Of a stretch of 60,000 bases of DNA, positions 1 through 17,987 are shown one piece after another. Origin of the DNA: Chrysomallon squamiferum (taxonomy: Eukaryota > Mollusca > Gastropoda > Neomphalida > Peltospiridae); the NCBI GenBank assembly GCA_012295275.1, contig CM022668.1, positions 10,896,863-10,956,862 on the forward strand, given 5' to 3'. The notes under the pieces are model-generated. The model worked only from the letters and a program-made list of their open reading frames with translations, was not told where the DNA came from and made no database searches. How positions within the stretch are numbered: position 1 is the stretch's first letter; the number at the start of each line of letters is the position of its first letter. The translations under genes and the position numbers were made by a program.

Positions 1-1336
1 CGCGCTTTACCATTCTTTAAGACATATATATAATGGAATGGAATTATCAATATATCTGTTTCACATATAAACAGTGTTTCTTTTTTTACATTTTGAGATG
101 AATGGTGCAATAGATGACACAAACATCATATTTAACACTTTGTTCTTTTGAGGTTTCTAATCAAAACTGCCTGATTGGCCATTTGACAGTCCAAGGTGCC
201 AGCCATTTTTTTAAGATGGCCGCCACGTTGATTTTCCTCTTAGAAATATTTGTAGTTGCATAATTATGTCTCTGTCTGTATTATGGAGTACAAATATCTC
301 CCGATTTTCGAAGTAAATGAAGTTGAATGAAGTAGATGTGTCAAAGTGAATAGAAGCCATTACCCGTTATTTAATTAATATTTCCAATCGATCGCCAAGT
401 AACAATTTCGTGAAGGTCAAACTCAGCATGGGTTCATTGTCAGGTAAGTAGAAGGTTTGCTGGCATCATTTTTGGCATCATACTGCAACAACTTACTAGT
501 GTCCCACATGTTACCTAATAAACCCATATCAACATGCAGCCGCAACTGAATTGCTAAGACGTGTCAGCACGGTCAAACCGAGCCAAAGATAACGTTATTT
601 TAATTATCTGGACCGCACTGGATCTATGACACTGGATGAATGATCGAACTAGGTGCGGGACAGATGCAGGAAGTGTTCATTACACATGTACACTGTGGTA
701 TCAAGAGAGTTGCAGACTTCTGTTTAACAACACAAATAAACAAAGAGCTGGGAAAAGATCGATCCATGCAGGTGTTAGTGATGAGGGCTGCAGAACTAAG
801 ATCCCACGAAACGACCAAGAAGCAAAAACACAAGAATGTTTTCTTTGCGAAACAAGAGCAAGCTTGACGCGCAAATGAAAATCCAAATGGAGAACCTAGC
901 GGAAATTCAGTCATCACTGATAGTTCAGCACTTCTCAAAGTCCTACCTTCATATACTGCAAAGACATTTGCTGATTAATCTAAAGGAAACACCATTCCGA
1001 AATGTGGAATGCTATAGTGCCAAGTACGAGATAGTGGTCTGACGTCCGAGGCAACATCGAAAAGTGGTCAAAGACGACAAGCACAGACGACAAGCACAGT
1101 CATTATCACAAAGGGAAAACATGCCGTTAGCACCACATGAACGTCTCTGGTTGTTGTGTCTTGATGTTGTCTTGAAGAATCCGAATCGTTTTAACTGCCA
1201 GGGATGCAAGTCCATTGTAATTAAAGTTAATTACGCGGGCCTACTAGTCATAACAATATCTGTACTGTCATCCTTATTGGAATTAGTTCATGAGAAGATG
1301 TGGATTGTCTTTGCCCAAGGAGCCATGGCGCGATGA
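1..1336. other. Left-end region without a recognised gene
   Basis: AT-rich sequence with no open frame that I recognise. A short block at 213-225 (AAGATGGCCGCCA) matches the core of a YY1-type site. An ATG at about 429 is followed after 16 nt by a good splice donor (CAG|GTAAGTAG), but no matching downstream exon was found. A plus-strand frame at 640-867 could be a decayed upstream part of the element relic at 1337-1699; this is weak. Confidence 0.3.
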
Positions 1337-1699
1337 ATTTCAGTCCACAAAGTAGTTTCCGCAATAGGGCCCGAGAAAGCTAAAAGGATTCCACACTTCC
1401 ATGCATTCACTGGATATGATGTTGTATCTGAGACCTGGTGGGTCTTTGATGATGTTTCTGAAACATTCACCAATCTCAGCAAGCATCCTACGCTGATTAG
1501 TAATCTTGTCCCGGAGAAGCAGAAGGGATACGTTCAACTTATTCATGACAAATCTACTGGTATGGACGAAGCAACAGCGGACCTCTTTGCCTGCAAGCAG
1601 AGGCCGTACATCTCAATTCCGCCAACACAGCAGAGCATGTGGCCTCTTAGGCTGGGATCATCTGTGTCCAGACAACCATCTCCAGTCCAGACATAAGTA
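1337..1699 (+). pseudogene. Relic of a dispersed family with an 'FHAFTG(C/Y)D' motif
   Basis: The frame runs from just after a TGA at 1334-1336 to a TAA near 1697. It reads through IGPEKAKRIPHFHAFTGYD, then a W-x-FDDV segment and a region ending in IPPTQQSM. This resembles the C-terminal part of a multi-copy family of uncharacterised proteins in aquatic invertebrates whose hallmark is HAFTGCDTVS; the invariant Cys is Tyr here. I recall the family as multi-copy and probably mobile-element associated, but I have not searched for it. There is no start codon, the in-frame stop lies directly upstream, and the N-terminal part is absent or out of frame. I therefore call it a broken fragment, not a working gene. 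Confidence 0.5.
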
Positions 1700-2099
1700 G
1701 TCCCGCTGAATCGGGATGAAACAGAAAGGAGAGTCGTGGCAAATATATTGAAGAAAACTACCACTTAATGTAGCTTGTTTCGGGTGGTGGCGGTGGTGGG
1801 GGATTTATAATCGACTTGATTGATAACAATGGATAAAACTGAGCATTTATAAGTTTTTAACTAACTGAAGTTTGATCATGGGTTAAGCAAAATTACCTTT
1901 GGACAACCGGGCAAGTCCTTATCCAGACTAAACCTACAGCCAGAAGTGTTTTATACAGTTACAACTTGAAAAACGTCCATACCTAGACTTTCTAAATGGT
2001 CAACATCGGCACTATTTATGCTTGTATCATAATTAACATAATTCACATAATCCACTTTAGAGATTATTACACCATGCATGCATGTGGCAATCACTTCGT

Positions 2100-2840
2100 C
2101 TACTTTGTTAACATAGATTTGTATTTACTTACAAGAACGTAAAACATAATTTTAAATTACGTTTTATTTTATTTCACAGAAGTAATTTCTAAGAATGTAT
2201 TTAATTTAGACACATGGTATTAACTTGTGATAAAAATAATACTAAAAGCGTATCTAAATCACGTATATTTACATTCATCTTTCATAGCAGTAATGTTGAA
2301 AAATATACGTATGTCATGCAAGTTTGAGCAAACGTTACAAGTGTCTTAAGTCACGTACGTTTGTGCTAACTTGTCATGTAATTAATATAAAAGCATATAT
2401 CAGTAATATATTTTTCTTATAACGTGCGTGTGTGTGTGTGTGTCTTCTCAAAGAACACATGTTAAAATATGTGTAGGTCACGTAGGTTTGTATTTACTGC
2501 TCATTTAAGTATTTAAGGCACTTATGTTTATATCAAATTCTCATATAATTCATGTTAAAATGATGTGATTGTCATGTCCTTTTTATTAAGCTGTCAAGGA
2601 AATAACATTATAAGTATATGTAAGTCACGTACATCTGTATTAGCTTCTCCCAGAAGTCATATTAAAAGTATATGTATGTCACGTACTTTTGTATTAATTC
2701 CCCATCCGAGTCACGTCAAAATATGTGTAAGTTAACTGCTTATGTAAGTCACATTAAAAGTATGTATGTCTCGTAAGTTTATATTATCACTTCATAGAAG
2801 TTATGATAAAAGTATATGTAGAGAGTGTATACAGTGATAA
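2100..2840. repeat. Degenerate 50-60 bp repeat array downstream of gene A
   Basis: A loose motif recurs about every 50-60 bp: 'aagtcacgtacgtttgt', then 'attaacttctcatagaagt', then 'ttaaaagtatatgt'. Copies differ by many substitutions and small indels. It lies just beyond the 3' end of gene A. A closely similar array follows gene B at 15540-16260, so the array was part of the duplicated segment. Confidence 0.65.
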
Positions 2841-2920
2841 AGTGGACGTGTTCGTGAAAGCATTTCTAATGTAAGTGAACGTTAAATATTATCTGAGTCC
2901 TAGCTGTTCATATGAATTGT

Positions 2921-8842
<5,922 letters not shown>

Positions 8843-9100
8843 GATAGTAAAACAGGACCTGGAAAGAAGAAAAACATGCATGACGTAAACTGCAATAATA
8901 GCTCTGTGTACACAGATGGCAGTATATATGTAAGTGTGTGCATGTATACATGAATAGCTTAATAAAAATGTAGCAGTATTAACTTAATAATAATACTAAA
9001 AGTAAAATAAGATATAAGTACTTACTGCTATTGATATTATCATTACATAATAATAGAAACAACAACAATAATAATGATAATGATGACGATGACGAAGACG

Positions 9101-9151
<51 letters not shown>

Positions 9152-9436
9152 TCAGAAGAATAAAATTATACAAAGAACACAAAAGCTTTGACCAAACAAA
9201 AACAGTAATTCTTTAAAATTTCATTTAACGAAAATTGTAAATAAACAAATAAATAAATAAAATGATTACCTGGAATATAAAATTGAAGTAAGCAAAATAA
9301 ATTCTGGGAAACCGTTAAGAAATTAGAAAAAACTATGACAAAAATCGAAATTAAAATAACGTCATCAAGACATGAACAGTTCTAAAAGTGATTTAAATCT
9401 CGTTGCAGATGCGAATCCTCGAGATGACCTGGTACG

Positions 9437-9493
<57 letters not shown>

Positions 9494-10070
9494 TGTTCTT
9501 CTTGTATTTTGTTTTTCTTCTAATTAGTATTAGAAGAAATATTTAAATTAATCTAAAAATAAATAAAAAAGAAAGAAGAACAAGAACAAGGGGGAAAATT
9601 AATAAATAAATAAAGAAGAAATTACTTGATTAAAATGACAGGAAGTTATCATAGACAAGAATCTCTTATCTGGTTTTAAATAGCGCCTTTGTTTTGTGTT
9701 TTCTGTCGGTTAAACTGGTGACGTCATATATATTGCAGATATATAGTACATAAAACCAAGTGACGTAGAATACGAACCAGACAGAAAATGGGAACAGAAA
9801 GCCTGGCTAGTGCGTTCGCTGTTAGAAACGACAGCACTATGGACGAAGATAAAAATGACTGACTATTGATGAATCCAGTCATTAAGGATACACACCCTTG
9901 AACTTTTCTGTCGGTGGATATATATTATTATCATTGGTTTCTCGAAAGTAAATATTTACTGTGTAACGCGTTTGGATGGATTTTGTAAAATGATATTCAA
10001 CGATACAACAACAACAACAACAACAACAATAATAACTATTATTATGTGAGAATGATAACCATATTAATAC
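8843..10070. other. Upstream flank of gene A, candidate regulatory region
   Basis: No coding exon was found. (AAT)n lies at 9101-9150 and (ATT)n at 9439-9490. Two stretches, about 9246-9430 and 9640-9840, are clearly homologous to the flank upstream of gene B (28290-28460 and 28740-28970), including 'aatctcgttgcagatg', 'atcctcgagat' and the block around TGACGTCATATAT. An untranslated first exon and promoter are expected here but were not located exactly. Confidence 0.5.
9719..9726. promoter_or_regulatory. Palindromic CRE-like site TGACGTCA upstream of gene A
   Basis: Exact 8-bp CREB/ATF-type palindrome, 0.88 kb upstream of the gene A start codon, followed by a TATATAT run. The same site and surroundings occur upstream of gene B at 28824-28831. 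Function is inferred from the motif and its conservation. Confidence 0.45.
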
Positions 10071-10234
10071 TTGGACAGTCGTGTAACATGATTTTTGTAC
10101 GATCTCCTGGGTCTGACTGGACAGAGAATTTCACCAAACTCGAAACTGCCACAACTGTATCCACCCATACCTACCACAGGATACACTGCAAACACCTTGT
10201 TTACTTGTCATCCAGGAGGTCCACCCACCATCAA
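10071..10234 (-). pseudogene. Pseudogene C: TSP1-4 remnant
   Basis: 164 nt against 189 in genes A and B. It reads VDGGWTSWMTSKQGVCSVSC as in gene A, then loses about 25 nt after the WIQLWQ codons and meets a TGA within a few codons. Acceptor TCTAG and donor GTATTA are kept. Confidence 0.85.
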
Positions 10235-10318
10235 CTAGAAAGTATTTAGAAAAAAGAAAGAAATGTTTTCACCATTTTATTTTATACATTATATTCGAAC
10301 TGTTTCTTTATTTGCTTG

Positions 10319-10376
<58 letters not shown>

Positions 10377-10514
10377 TCTGGTTTTGTAAACACGTTTAAA
10401 ATCTTGGCTGTGTGTGACAAAACAAGGATAATAACGACGGTGACGAATATCATCATCACAAGAAAAGCAACAGCAGCAACAACAACAATAATAACAATAG
10501 GACACGTAGCTCGC

Positions 10515-10675
10515 ATGTTGCATGTGTTAGTTTCAGTTCTGGTATCGTTGCTATGGCACTGTTTACCACCGTGTTGTGGCTTTGGGTTGACACAGGCACG
10601 TTTGTATATATTTTTCTCAATTCCACCAATACACGTTGCGCTTGGATATAATATCGAAGAATTCCACCCTCCATC
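10515..10675 (-). pseudogene. Pseudogene C: TSP1-3 remnant
   Basis: Matches gene A exon 6 at DNA level (blocks around 'acaggcacgtttgta' and 'ggtatcgttgc'). The acceptor TCTAG has become TTTTG, and an internal deletion removes the NES-Cys segment. Confidence 0.82.
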
Positions 10676-11477
10676 GACAAAAAATAATAGAATTATATAT
10701 ATGAACTATCATATTTGCTGCCTCTGCCACAGTCACTAATACTAGTACTACTACAACACCAGTAAAACTGATTCAACTACATTTAGTATTAGTATTATTA
10801 GTAATTCCACTTACCACTAGAAGCGACTGCGCCTTATATTACTACTTCTACTAGTAACAGACACGAGGGTGACATACATTACCGAACGTGTAATTACTGA
10901 CTTATTTAAATAATATTCCTTTCTTCTTCTTCTTCTTCTTTAAAATAAATAAATAAATAAATAACAATAGCTTGCTAATAATGTCATTAAAAGAAAAAGG
11001 TTTTGTAAACTTAGTCTTTGAAAATGTTACAAACTATTAACGGAGTGAGGCAATACAGAACATAGCACTGACATTATTTAATATAACATACTAATGGGAT
11101 CAGAACTAATTGACATGACTGTCATAGACATCACTTTTTTAGTTCTAAACCAGAACCAGATAGGGGTGGAGATAAGGATGAAAGAAAGAAGTAAATAGGA
11201 GAATGGATAGGAGATAAGGAGTTGAAAGGGCAGACTATAAAGGAAAGAAGGTAGTGGGAAAAAAGAATCAAAAAGTAAAGAGATAACTAGGAATAAATAG
11301 GGGAAAAGACAGGGGAAAAGTGGAAACCAGGGGATAAAATACAGAAATGACGAGATATAAGGAGGAGAAAAATCAGGAGAAAATCACAACAAAGGACAGG
11401 AAATAAGCATTTTAAAAAACCTAGTGTGTTATCACAACAACACTGGTGTGATCAGTCCTCATATATAACATTTTTTT

Positions 11478-11537
11478 GGCACGTGACATCACATGATCCA
11501 TTCATTGCGATTTGCGATGGCCCCCAAGCTCCATCAA
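11478..11537 (-). pseudogene. Pseudogene C: TSP1-2 remnant, 5' end only
   Basis: Acceptor TATAG and the first 20 codons (VDGAWGPSQIAMNGSCDVTC) remain; homology then stops abruptly. The second Trp of W-x-x-W is changed to Ser. Confidence 0.75.
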
Positions 11538-12249
11538 CTATAAAGTAATTGACTGGTGTTATCATACATACTACACATACTTAGGTCACACACACACACA
11601 CACATAGTGATAGAGAGAAAGGGAGTGACAGAGCTAGACATGTTTACTAAATGTGAAAAGTTGAAAGGCAAAAACAAGAAATAAAAAAGATCAACATCAA
11701 CAACAACAACACAAATTATTAAAAAAAAAAAAAAAAAAAAAAACAGTAAATAAATAAAATAAAAATATAATCTTCTTCGAAATATTACACAAAGAAGAGG
11801 ATGAGCAGGAACAGGACGAATAAGACAATTACTGCACACCTAGCGCTGGTTTTGTATTGCGCATCGAAAGTACAGTACGGTATTTTACCGCAGTAATAAA
11901 TGGCAATAAAGCACTTGTTTACCTCCCTGTCCAGCAACATGCACAACAGGTCCTTACCATTTAGCGGCTGTACTCAGTATAGCGCACGTAGTTCTGTTGT
12001 ACGTAACAGGTGGCGCGCTGTTCATTGCGGACTGAAAATGCTCCTTAGCTGCAGTGTGACCTGACGTGTTTTAATGACAGCACTTTCCATATTTCACGAT
12101 AAGGAATGGAAATGGAAACTGCGAACGAATCGTACGACGATGACAACGAAGAAGAGAACAAAGCAAAGAAAAGAAGAAGAACAAACGAGAAAGAAAGAAT
12201 AGAAAGGCAACACATAGAGTGGTAAGTGAATGATATGCATTTAACGTAC

Positions 12250-12423
12250 TAGGACACAAAATACTGCATAACATGTTTAGAATTTAATTTTCCGTGTTGG
12301 AGCCTTCACAAGACTTTCCTATATAAAGCGGATTCGGCCGACCACAGTATCGTTAGTACACATGCACTTTCCTCCTCTTTACACACTTCTCCTCGCACTA
12401 CTATTTCGTCCTTCCATCATCAA
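12250..12423 (-). pseudogene. Pseudogene C: TSP1-1 remnant
   Basis: Weak but colinear DNA match to gene A exon 4 ('ttaacgtac.aggacacaaa' at the donor; 'aagactttcct' and 'cggattcgg' inside). The acceptor AG is now AC and the frame has stops. Confidence 0.65.
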
Positions 12424-12525
12424 GTGAAGAAATAATTCAGAATTGTCATAAATTACAGCGTGAATTTCTGAATCTTAACGACTTTTTATTTATTTCGTTA
12501 CAACGTCGTATGCTTTGACAAGAAC

Positions 12526-12526
<1 letters not shown>

Positions 12527-12593
<67 letters not shown>
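12527..12593. repeat. (AT)n microsatellite
   Basis: Pure AT dinucleotides inside the pseudogene C region. 12600-13600 beyond it is AT-rich with nothing recognised; the FTP exons expected here are absent. Confidence 0.95.
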
Positions 12594-12594
<1 letters not shown>

Positions 12595-13678
12595 CAAAGG
12601 AACCCAGGTTCCAGACAAAACACGCTTAAACGAGAAGTATTTAGTTTTCTATTTGTAAATAATATTAGAATTTACGATGGAATAAACGTCTTTAATTAGA
12701 GTTCGTGAGTAAAATGAAACTTGGTGCGTTTCAAAGTTGGTACAAAAAACTATTATATCCATAATAAATAATAACATAGTTGGTCACACTGTGCAAATTT
12801 CTTTATTCTATCTCCTCTTGTGTTTGACATTTTCTTCATAAAGTCCATTTCTGACTCTGAATCAGGTTCTCAGAAACATTTTCTCTAAAGTCAGTTCTTA
12901 ACTTCAGCTTCTGCTCTATTTACGTTCACATTACCAGCTTTTAGATTTTATAAGTACTATTATTACATTGTATTTGATTATCCATGTCTTCTTAATATAC
13001 TCTCATTATAATGTGCTTTGAGCCCTGTTTCAGGAAGACAGAGTAATCAGCAAATCATATTTATTATAATAAATGTAGCCTTTACTTGCACTGAGATCAG
13101 AAACAAGATCAGCCACCTAGAAATTACATTTCACGTTTTCTAGTGTATCCAATATATATATTTCATAATCTAGTTATTTTCATTCTGATTAATTTGGTAT
13201 AAAAAAAGTATCTTTTTTGTACAAGAGGGAACGAAGTTATGAATCTTCAAGCATTTTATTTATTTTTTATCTACGGCAAAGTGTGATTTCACAAAATTTG
13301 GTTTGACATACAGAGTTGTGAAGAAGATTAGACTGAATATTGAAACATAGTATGACATATTATGAAATAAGCTTTCTCAGAGACGATCTCGCTTCATGTC
13401 GGGTCTTTAAAGATTGTAAAAGTCAGTAAAAAAATAAGTATTAACAAACTCCTAGCTTTGAAACTATTTGACTGAAATCAGGATAAAAAGATATATAATT
13501 ATAGTTAGGACTCAACCTTATGTTTCAAAAATAAAAATCACTTTTAGTATATGACAATCTGATCAATGATGTCTGAAAATTTCAAGGTCATGATGTAAAA
13601 GAAGAAGAATACATGCATTTCGTTATTCATCATACATCGGTGGCTGTATACTTACGCTGATATATAATATGTACTTAA

Positions 13679-13730
13679 CGCAACGCGTTACAATACTAAA
13701 CGTTATTGTAAAGTATATTATATATGTCAT
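13679..13730 (-). pseudogene. Pseudogene C: signal-peptide exon remnant
   Basis: ATG and the 52-nt length are kept (MTYIIYFTITFSIVTRC), but the donor GT has mutated to TT. The surrounding 'acgctgatatataatatgtactta' matches the same position in genes A and B. Confidence 0.8.
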
Positions 13731-13739
13731 AATAGTAAG

Positions 13740-14398
13740 ACAGGACCTAAAAACATCAGTACAATAAAAGAATATTAACTTAATCGTAATACTGATAACA
13801 AAATAATACATAAATATTTGTTGCTGTTATTATTATCTTTCTTATTGTATAATGTATGTGAACGTATATGCATGAATATATTTAAGTGTGTGTGTGTGTG
13901 TGTCTGTGTGTGTGTGTGTATGGTGGGCGCGCTCGTATATTTGTGTATACGATTGTGTCTCTATGGCTATATATAGAGCTATATCTATATTAAATAGTTA
14001 ATACAAATTCACACACGACATACATACATAGATACATACATACATACACACACACACATACATATATACATACATGCATACATATATGCATACATACATA
14101 CATACAGATATACATACACTACCTTCAGGGTATGCATGCGTGTGCTTACAGGTGTATTTTTGTGTTTGTATATGTATGCTTTACTAAATTATGTATGTTT
14201 ACCTGATTTTTCTATATAACTACTTGTGTTTTGTGTGTGTGTTTGTACATATATATATATGTATATATATCAGCGAATGTTTGTAAGAGCGTTACTTTTT
14301 ATATATGTATAAAGGATATTTTTCAACTAATTAGTAAATAAGTAAATAAACAACAATAATAATCATATTAATAGTAGTAGTAATAATAATAATAATAA

Positions 14399-14429
<31 letters not shown>

Positions 14430-14701
14430 AAGAAGACGACGAATATGAAAGAAAAGGAAAAGAAAAATGTAAATAAACATTAACATTTTAGGAGTTAACT
14501 TTTTAAACTTTACAGTTCTAAGTGAACTAAGTATTATTTCCCGGATACATTAATCTTGTTAACAAAACTAATATACTTTTATTAACCTTTGAAAAATATT
14601 TAAAAGACTGATTCAGTTATCAGGTTCTGGGAAGTACAGGCATACTGATGATGTTTCCTGAAACAAATTACAGACAGCTGATTGCTCTTCTTTTTGTTAT
14701 G

Positions 14702-14749
<48 letters not shown>

Positions 14750-15379
14750 TTTATTAACCTGTATCTTAATTTTCTGTTGATGTTTTATTCTTTCTTTTAG
14801 CTTCCTTTCCTTCTTTTGTTTATTTACTTATTTATTTATTTTATAATATAATATTTAATTTAGTTATTTAGTTTAAAAACAAACAAAAAAGAGTATATTT
14901 AAAAGAATCAAAGACTGAAATAAAATTTCTTGTGAATTCTTGAATTAACAAACTAATTTATTTATTTATTATTTTATTAATTTATTTTTGTTCTTACTTT
15001 GATCAATTCAACATGTTGAAATTCACTACTGTAAATATACATTTGACTTTTTACTAGCAACACACACTGTTATACAGTATAACTTTCTTGATTTTTACTC
15101 TTTTCTACTACTACTACTGTTATCTTTATTTATTTATTTACTTACTTACTTATTTAATTATTTATTTCTTTTTCTCCTTCAGATGGCAAACAAAATATAA
15201 GAAGGAAAGCATGATGAATAATTTATTAAAAATAAGAAATATTATACATTAGAACAATTGCTATTACGTTATGATCCTTGTGGTTGCATGCGTCTATGGC
15301 CGAAAGTTTAATTTCTTGACCTCTTTTAGTTTTTGAAGTAATGATCAGCTTCATTCTTCTGTTAGTTCCATTTGATTAA

Positions 15380-15446
<67 letters not shown>

Positions 15447-15530
15447 TGCACATGCAAACACTCAAACATGCGCGCACACTCACACAGGTACACACCTTCG
15501 TTTGAATTAGCCTCTTATGGAAGTAATGAT
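13740..15530. other. Intergenic DNA between pseudogene C and gene B
   Basis: No gene recognised. It holds (CATA)n-like runs at 13985-14115, (GAA)n at 14399-14440, (ATT)n at 14702-14750 and (CA)n at 15384-15442. Confidence 0.6.
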
Positions 15531-15539
15531 CAACTTATG

Positions 15540-16260
15540 TGTAATTTGGCATATTTAACTTCTCGTAGAAGTAATTTTAAAAGTTTTAGATAAATCACGT
15601 ATATTTTATATTGTAAATGACTTCCATTTGTATTAACTTCTCGTAAAATTTATGTCATTAATATTTGTAAGTCACATATATTTGTTTCAAGTTCTTATAA
15701 TAGTTATGATGAAAGTTTATGTAATTCATGTACGTTTGTGTTAACTTCTCATAGAACTGACGTTAAACTTATTTGCAAGTCACATACGTTTGTACTGATT
15801 TCTCATAGAAAACGTGTTATATGTTTGTGTTTGTGACATACATGGTGTAAACATACATATAGGTCGCGTACGTTTGGTTTAACCTCTCATACAAGTAAAG
15901 TTACAAGTGTCCGTTAGTCACGTACGTCTCAATTAATCTCTCATGAAAATAATGATAAAAGTATAAATAATTGTGGTATATTTGTTTTAATTTCTAACAG
16001 TGTCTGTCACGTACGTTTACATTAACGGCTCACTTAAGTCACGAGAAAAGTATGTGTAAGTCACGTAGATTTGTCAAGGAATGACCTTATACGTGTTTGT
16101 CAAACACGTATGTTTGTATAAATATATGACAAAAGTAATTTTTAACTTGTATACAAGTCGCATACGTTTGTGTTAACCTCTCATAGAAGACCCTTTATAA
16201 TAAATTCAATGCATGTGTGTTGTGGTTAACTCTTCATAATGTATATGATAAAAATATATG
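15540..16260. repeat. Degenerate 50-60 bp repeat array downstream of gene B
   Basis: Same loose motif as at 2100-2840 ('gtcacgtacgtttgt', 'ttaacttctcatagaa', 'gttaaaagt'), in the same position relative to the tail exon. About a dozen poorly conserved copies. Confidence 0.65.
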
Positions 16261-16336
16261 TATATGGTGTATATAATGATACAGTGGACGTATCAGTGAA
16301 GATGTTATGTGACTCGTATATGTCCATAGTAACTGT

Positions 16337-16571
16337 TCATGCATGAGACAAGGAAAATGTCGGGTTATCATTTGAGTTATCATTCGGGTTAATATTCGAG
16401 TTTAATATAGCCTCTGTGTGTACATTCTGGGAAGTACTCGTTTTAATTATTTTATCTTTTGAGTCTTGTTCAGGTTTCTGTTCACTGATGAACATTCTGC
16501 TTAGCTGTCTCTTCATATTCTGACTCATTCGTCGAATAAACTTCATTTTATTTTTCCACAACCTTCTTCTC
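16337..16571 (-). CDS. Gene B cytoplasmic tail exon
   Basis: 235 nt, ending at a stop at 16339-16337. It starts with a run of basic residues (RRRRLWKNK) and shares RRMSQNMKR and KPEQDSKDK-type blocks with gene A. It is eight codons longer because of an N/D-rich insertion (NPNDNSNDNP). Confidence 0.82.
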
Positions 16572-16697
16572 CTTATTTCATAAATAAATAAATAAATACG
16601 TAAGTAAGTAAATAGCTAAATAAACAATGAACCAACTAACCAACCAAAAAAACCGCCAAAAAACAATGAATGAATGAATGAATGAATGAATAAATCA

Positions 16698-16796
<99 letters not shown>

Positions 16797-16986
16797 TAAC
16801 AAGAGAAATCACCTCACAATGAAGACGATGTAGACTACAGGAATGAGAACAATGAGAATGGCCAGCACTGAGATAATTGCTATACTTTCCTGATCCAAAC
16901 CTGACGGACCAATAATCAGAGCTAAAATAGAATTATGACTATCAGTGATTATGTATGATAGCTCTTACTAATAATAATAATAATAA

Positions 16987-17017
<31 letters not shown>

Positions 17018-17919
17018 AACACCAACAACAACAACAACAACAACGATTGATAAGTACCACACAAACCCCAGTTACACGTCTGTGAGACGTTGGTGACGTT
17101 TCCACCAGGACAGACTACTTCCTGGTCAGTGATGTTTGAAGAATTGAGGCAGTGTCTGTACAGACGCACAACTCTTTTGCAAAACTCGTCACATGAACCA
17201 GAAACTTGCTTTTTCCATGCTGACCACTTTCCCTGAACTAAAACAAATAGATAAATATTTAAATAAATAAATAAATAGCAGTTAAATCATACGTTAGGCA
17301 TATACAGAAACTTTTTTTTTTTACTAAAAGTATCTTATCTTTGTTTTTCTATTTATGAGTATGCATATTTTCGTGCATTACACATTTGTGTACATCCTGC
17401 TCCGTCCATCGATCAGGTGTCGATATAATTATCTTTGTATAATTTCCGTGTCTGTCCATTTGTTTCTCTGTTAGTCTAATTACTCCAGCTGCTATCTACA
17501 TACGTTTCTGCCGCTATATTATTCTCAGATGTGTCATAAAACAACTGTGCAAACATTCTAATAATAATGATAATAGTAATAATGATGATGAAAATCACGG
17601 TAACAATAATTATAATTAAATTGAGAATGATGATGATAATGATAATACTTGGACAGTCCTTGAAACATGATTTTGGGACAGTTCTCCTGGGTCTGCCTGG
17701 ACAGAGAATTCCACCAAACTTTGGAGACGGGTTAGTGCAATCTCGAGACTGCCACAACTGTATCCACCCATACCCACCACAGGATATACTGCAAACACCT
17801 TGTTTACTTGTCATCCAGGAAGTCCACCCACCATCAACTTGCAAGTAAAAAAAAAAATGAAATATTTAGAACATTTTATTTGAAACATTAAATTTATACC
17901 GACTGTTCGTTAGTTTCTG

Positions 17920-17987
<68 letters not shown>

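Larger units (their letters stand above)
10071..13730 (-). pseudogene. Pseudogene C: decayed duplicate of gene A
   Basis: The remnants keep the order of gene A: signal peptide (13730-13679), TSP1-1 (12423-12250), 5' third of TSP1-2 (11537-11478), TSP1-3 (10675-10515) and TSP1-4 (10234-10071). No FTP exon, last TSP1, helix or tail remains. The lesions are a lost donor after the signal peptide (GTAAGT to TTAAGT), lost acceptors before TSP1-1 and TSP1-3, a 3'-truncated TSP1-2, and a 25-nt net deletion with frameshift and early stop in TSP1-4. It lies between A and B and is closer to them than to D, so it marks an intermediate unit of a tandem duplication. Expression as protein is excluded; a non-coding transcript remains possible. 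Confidence 0.82.

Noticed and set aside
13623-13678. Extension of the pseudogene C signal-peptide frame past the lost donor
   Set aside because: It reads intron sequence that matches introns of A and B, so it is read-through, not a new small gene.
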